A DNA stretch of 64,000 nucleotides, taken from contig NZ_PJMU01000003.1 of assembly GCF_002846395.1 (NCBI RefSeq), positions 806,001 through 870,000 on the forward strand, given 5' to 3'. The notes beneath the pieces were generated by a model. It saw nothing but the letters and a program-made list of their open reading frames with translations. It was not told where the DNA came from and searched no databases. Position numbers and translations under genes: made by a program. The stretch's first letter is position 1. Each line of letters starts with the position of its first letter. This document shows positions 62,081 to 64,000 of this stretch, one piece after another. This DNA comes from Pontibacter ramchanderi. Its GTDB lineage: Bacteria; Bacteroidota; Bacteroidia; Cytophagales; Hymenobacteraceae.

Positions 62081-62809
62081 AATGAATATTAATTGACCTT
62101 TGTCGGAAGAAAGTGCATAAGCCCTGCGCCTATACCTCCTGCTACCGCATAGGTATGTAAGTTACTAAGTTTTGCCGACATGGTAGCCATGTTGGCGCAT
62201 TTCAAGAGTTACTTCTGGTTGTCTAGTACCCTGTGCACGCATTTTGGAGCGCCCCAGCTTTCAGGTGGAATCTGGTTCTACTAATTTCCAGGTAAAGGCG
62301 CTGTTGCTGTAGATTGTGTTTTCCTATCCCGGGTCCAACTACCCTAAACCCCTCTTTGTCTTTTGTAGAGGCCCCCCACCCCCAAGCGGGGAGACTGCTA
62401 CTGCCTTTTCAATGTAAAGGCACTGTAGTTCCAGCCACAAACCCTGCAAACCACTGCCACGCGTTGAAAGACTAACTTGCCCCGGAAGCTATGGAACAGA
62501 TCACATTGGCCAGGTCCACTTTACGACACTCCACTGTTGGGGGTGAAGGCCCACCCTGTCGAGAGCGTTCAGCGAGTGGGGGTAGGAGCCCTCGATTTGT
62601 GTCAAGACAAAAAGAAGGTGCCCGCCGCACAGGCGAAGCTATAAAACAAAACAGCTTAAGGTATAGATCAGCAGCAGCTATACTCAGCCAACAACAACCG
62701 CTACTCCAGCCCCCCAGCAGCCGGAGGCCGCCATATTCCTTACACTCGGACGCGAGCGAGGGCGAAAGCCAAGTTACACAGACAAGGGCGAAGGAACATC
62801 AAAAGTCCC
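62081..62809. other. Repeat-containing intergenic region
   Basis: 729 bp with no convincing gene. It carries the second ~165-bp repeat copy (62477-62640), C-rich tracts around 62330-62400, an inverted TATACCT pair at 62131-62157, and an AGGTATA word at 62659. The symporter promoter (leftward) should lie close to 62081, but I see no clear consensus. Confidence 0.55.
62477..62640 (-). repeat. Dispersed ~165-bp repeat, copy B (inverted)
   Basis: Inverse of copy A at 51750-51914. Recombination between the two could invert the DNA from the NagZ fusion to the symporter gene. Confidence 0.8.
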
Positions 62810-63622
62810 CTACTTCGATACAAACACACTCGCAACCGCTTTCCGCACACTGCCATGCTTCTCCAGTAAGGCAGAAGCCGTGGCTTCATCAGCCCCTGTC
62901 TCAGCCATGACCATGCGCACACCGCGGTGGTATAACTTGTGGTTCGTCAGCTGCATGTCCACCATCTTGTTCCCTCGCACACGACCAAGCTGGATCATCA
63001 CGGTTGTGCTGAGCATGTTGAGCACCAGTTTCTGGGCGGTACCGGCTTTCATACGCGTGCTGCCTGTCACAAACTCCGGGCCTACCACCACTTCTACCGG
63101 ATACTGCGCCTCGGCTGCCACCGGGCTGCCGGTGTTGCATACAATACAGCCTGTTGCCAGGCCATACTCGTTTGCCATGCGCAGACCGCCAATAACATAA
63201 GGCGTTGTGCCAGAAGCTGCTATACCTACGATCACATCATGCTCGTCCAGGCCGTACTCTTTCAGGTCTTCCCAGGCCTGCTCCATGTCGTCTTCGGCAA
63301 ATTCCACCGCTTTGCGGATGGCTGTGTCACCGCCCGCGATCAAACCCACTACCATGTCAAACGGCACACCAAAGGTCGGTGGGCACTCCGAGGCATCCAC
63401 CACGCCCAGACGTCCGCTGGTACCGGCGCCGATGTAGAACAGGCGGCCACCTTTTTTCATGCGATCGGCCACCACCTCGGCCAGTTTTTCTATTTGTGGC
63501 AACGATTTTTCCACGGCCAGGGGTACTGTTTTGTCTTCACGGTTGATGTTCTCCAACACTTCCCTCACCGACATCTTCTCCAGATTGTTATAGTTCGAGT
63601 CTTTCTCGGTCGTAATTTCCAT
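62810..63622 (-). CDS. murQ: N-acetylmuramic acid 6-phosphate etherase
   Basis: A 270-residue SIS-domain lyase that splits MurNAc-6-phosphate into GlcNAc-6-phosphate and D-lactate. GAGTSGR binds phosphate (residues 65-71) and the catalytic acid is E79 in DASECPPTF; NHKLYHRG and GTAQKLVLNML are also typical. It lies upstream of the symporter/D-lactate dehydrogenase pair, across a repeat-rich gap. No MurNAc kinase or AnmK is in view. Confidence 0.95.
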   Translation of the reverse strand: MEITTEKDSNYNNLEKMSVREVLENINREDKTVPLAVEKSLPQIEKLAEVVADRMKKGGRLFYIGAGTSGRLGVVDASECPPTFGVPFDMVVGLIAGGDTAIRKAVEFAEDDMEQAWEDLKEYGLDEHDVIVGIAASGTTPYVIGGLRMANEYGLATGCIVCNTGSPVAAEAQYPVEVVVGPEFVTGSTRMKAGTAQKLVLNMLSTTVMIQLGRVRGNKMVDMQLTNHKLYHRGVRMVMAETGADEATASALLEKHGSVRKAVASVFVSK

Positions 63623-63675
63623 TTTGTGTAATTATAATTCCTTCTTAATCAATCGCTCTACCTGTGGGCTATACC

Positions 63676-64000
63676 TTATTTGGCAGGCTCATACTCCAGG
63701 CACGCGATTTTCCCATCCATTGTGCTCACCACCACCCTGTTTTTGCCCATCGGCATTACCGGGTTCATGAGGCTGTTTGAACTTTTGTATTTCCAAAGTA
63801 CCTCGCCGCTCTGTCGGGCCAGCGCGCTGACCATACCCGAGTGCGAAGGCACAAACACGACATTGTTACTTTCGATAATAGCTGAGGGTGCCAGCTCGTA
63901 AGGCAGCTGCAGGGGCGATTTCCAGTCCACCTGCAAGTTGTTGGCCGATGTGGAGATGCCGTATACCTGACCGTCCATCGTTTTCACATACACCAGCTTA
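63676..64000 (-). CDS. PQQ-binding-like beta-propeller repeat protein (partial, C-terminal)
   Basis: The frame is open to the window's end; 108 residues are visible. They show beta-propeller blades with VYGISTSANNLQVDWKS, GMVSALARQSGEVLWKYKSS and GKIACLEYEPAK, where the [AG]LxxxxGxxLW pattern is typical of PQQ-like and BamB-like propellers. The start is outside the window. Whether it belongs to the murQ operon depends on upstream sequence; it is 53 bp before murQ. Confidence 0.7.
   Translation of the reverse strand, partial: KLVYVKTMDGQVYGISTSANNLQVDWKSPLQLPYELAPSAIIESNNVVFVPSHSGMVSALARQSGEVLWKYKSSNSLMNPVMPMGKNRVVVSTMDGKIACLEYEPAK

Noticed and set aside
1..64000. AGGTATA as a Chi or KOPS-type polar site
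   Set aside because: Both orientations are about equally common here (51 versus 62), whereas such sites are strongly strand-biased; a wider genome view could change this.

Overview
The window looks like a chromosomal segment of a Bacteroidota bacterium of the Cytophagales, probably Hymenobacteraceae and Pontibacter-like. This is inferred from the gene families (DUF502, DUF4112, DUF5009, a FucP-type sugar porter, a long NagB with a PIG-L domain, TonB-plug-like and SusC-like N-terminal domains), from moderately high GC, from the lack of Shine-Dalgarno sequences, and from promoters of the TTTG-N19-TAnnTTTG type (clearest upstream of sucD). I see no rRNA, tRNA, CRISPR array, prophage or complete insertion sequence.

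Layout. 0-10.6 kb: end of an outer-membrane barrel gene, then a leftward retropepsin-rimK-deacylase operon, an alpha/beta hydrolase, DUF502, cmk-ispH, a tiny lipoprotein, rightward ade and a TauE-type permease, a response regulator and a cystathionine beta-synthase-like enzyme. 10.6-21.8 kb: sucD, an oxidoreductase between direct repeats, a divergent oxyR/dps pair with a visible OxyR half-operator, a leftward pheT-coiled coil-zapA-rny cluster, DUF1684 and glpD. 21.8-36.5 kb: an accessory, mostly rightward stretch with a polysaccharide deacetylase lipoprotein, a divergent pyruvate-kinase-like protein, a secreted beta-helix protein, a low-GC Fe/2OG dioxygenase that looks acquired, several small secreted proteins, radC, a metallophosphoesterase and uvsE.

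36.5-64 kb is dominated by amino-sugar and cell-wall metabolism: a FucP-type transporter, a GH20 hexosaminidase, a NagB/PIG-L fusion and a ROK regulator; an NlpC/P60 peptidase, a DUF819 permease, an AONS-type aminotransferase and an L-Ala-D/L-Glu epimerase; PBP4, an AmpD-like amidase, a NagZ/beta-lactamase fusion, a DUF5009 acyltransferase, a DeoR regulator, a D-lactate-dehydrogenase-like flavoprotein with a sodium symporter, and murQ. Read together, these could break murein down to GlcNAc, MurNAc, dipeptides and D-lactate and feed the products into central metabolism.

The most striking signal is not a gene. The word AGGTATA (reverse complement TATACCT), extending to CAGGTATAGC, occurs about 113 times by my hand count against roughly 8 expected for a 7-mer on both strands. 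It lies in both orientations, inside genes (often read as Ala-Ile-Pro) and between them, sometimes as inverted pairs just after stop codons. It is missing from the low-GC acquired gene and from several conserved housekeeping genes. It resembles HIP1 or a DNA uptake sequence and I know of no description of it. Dispersed intergenic repeats, including a MITE-like element and a ~165 bp inverted pair, are also present.
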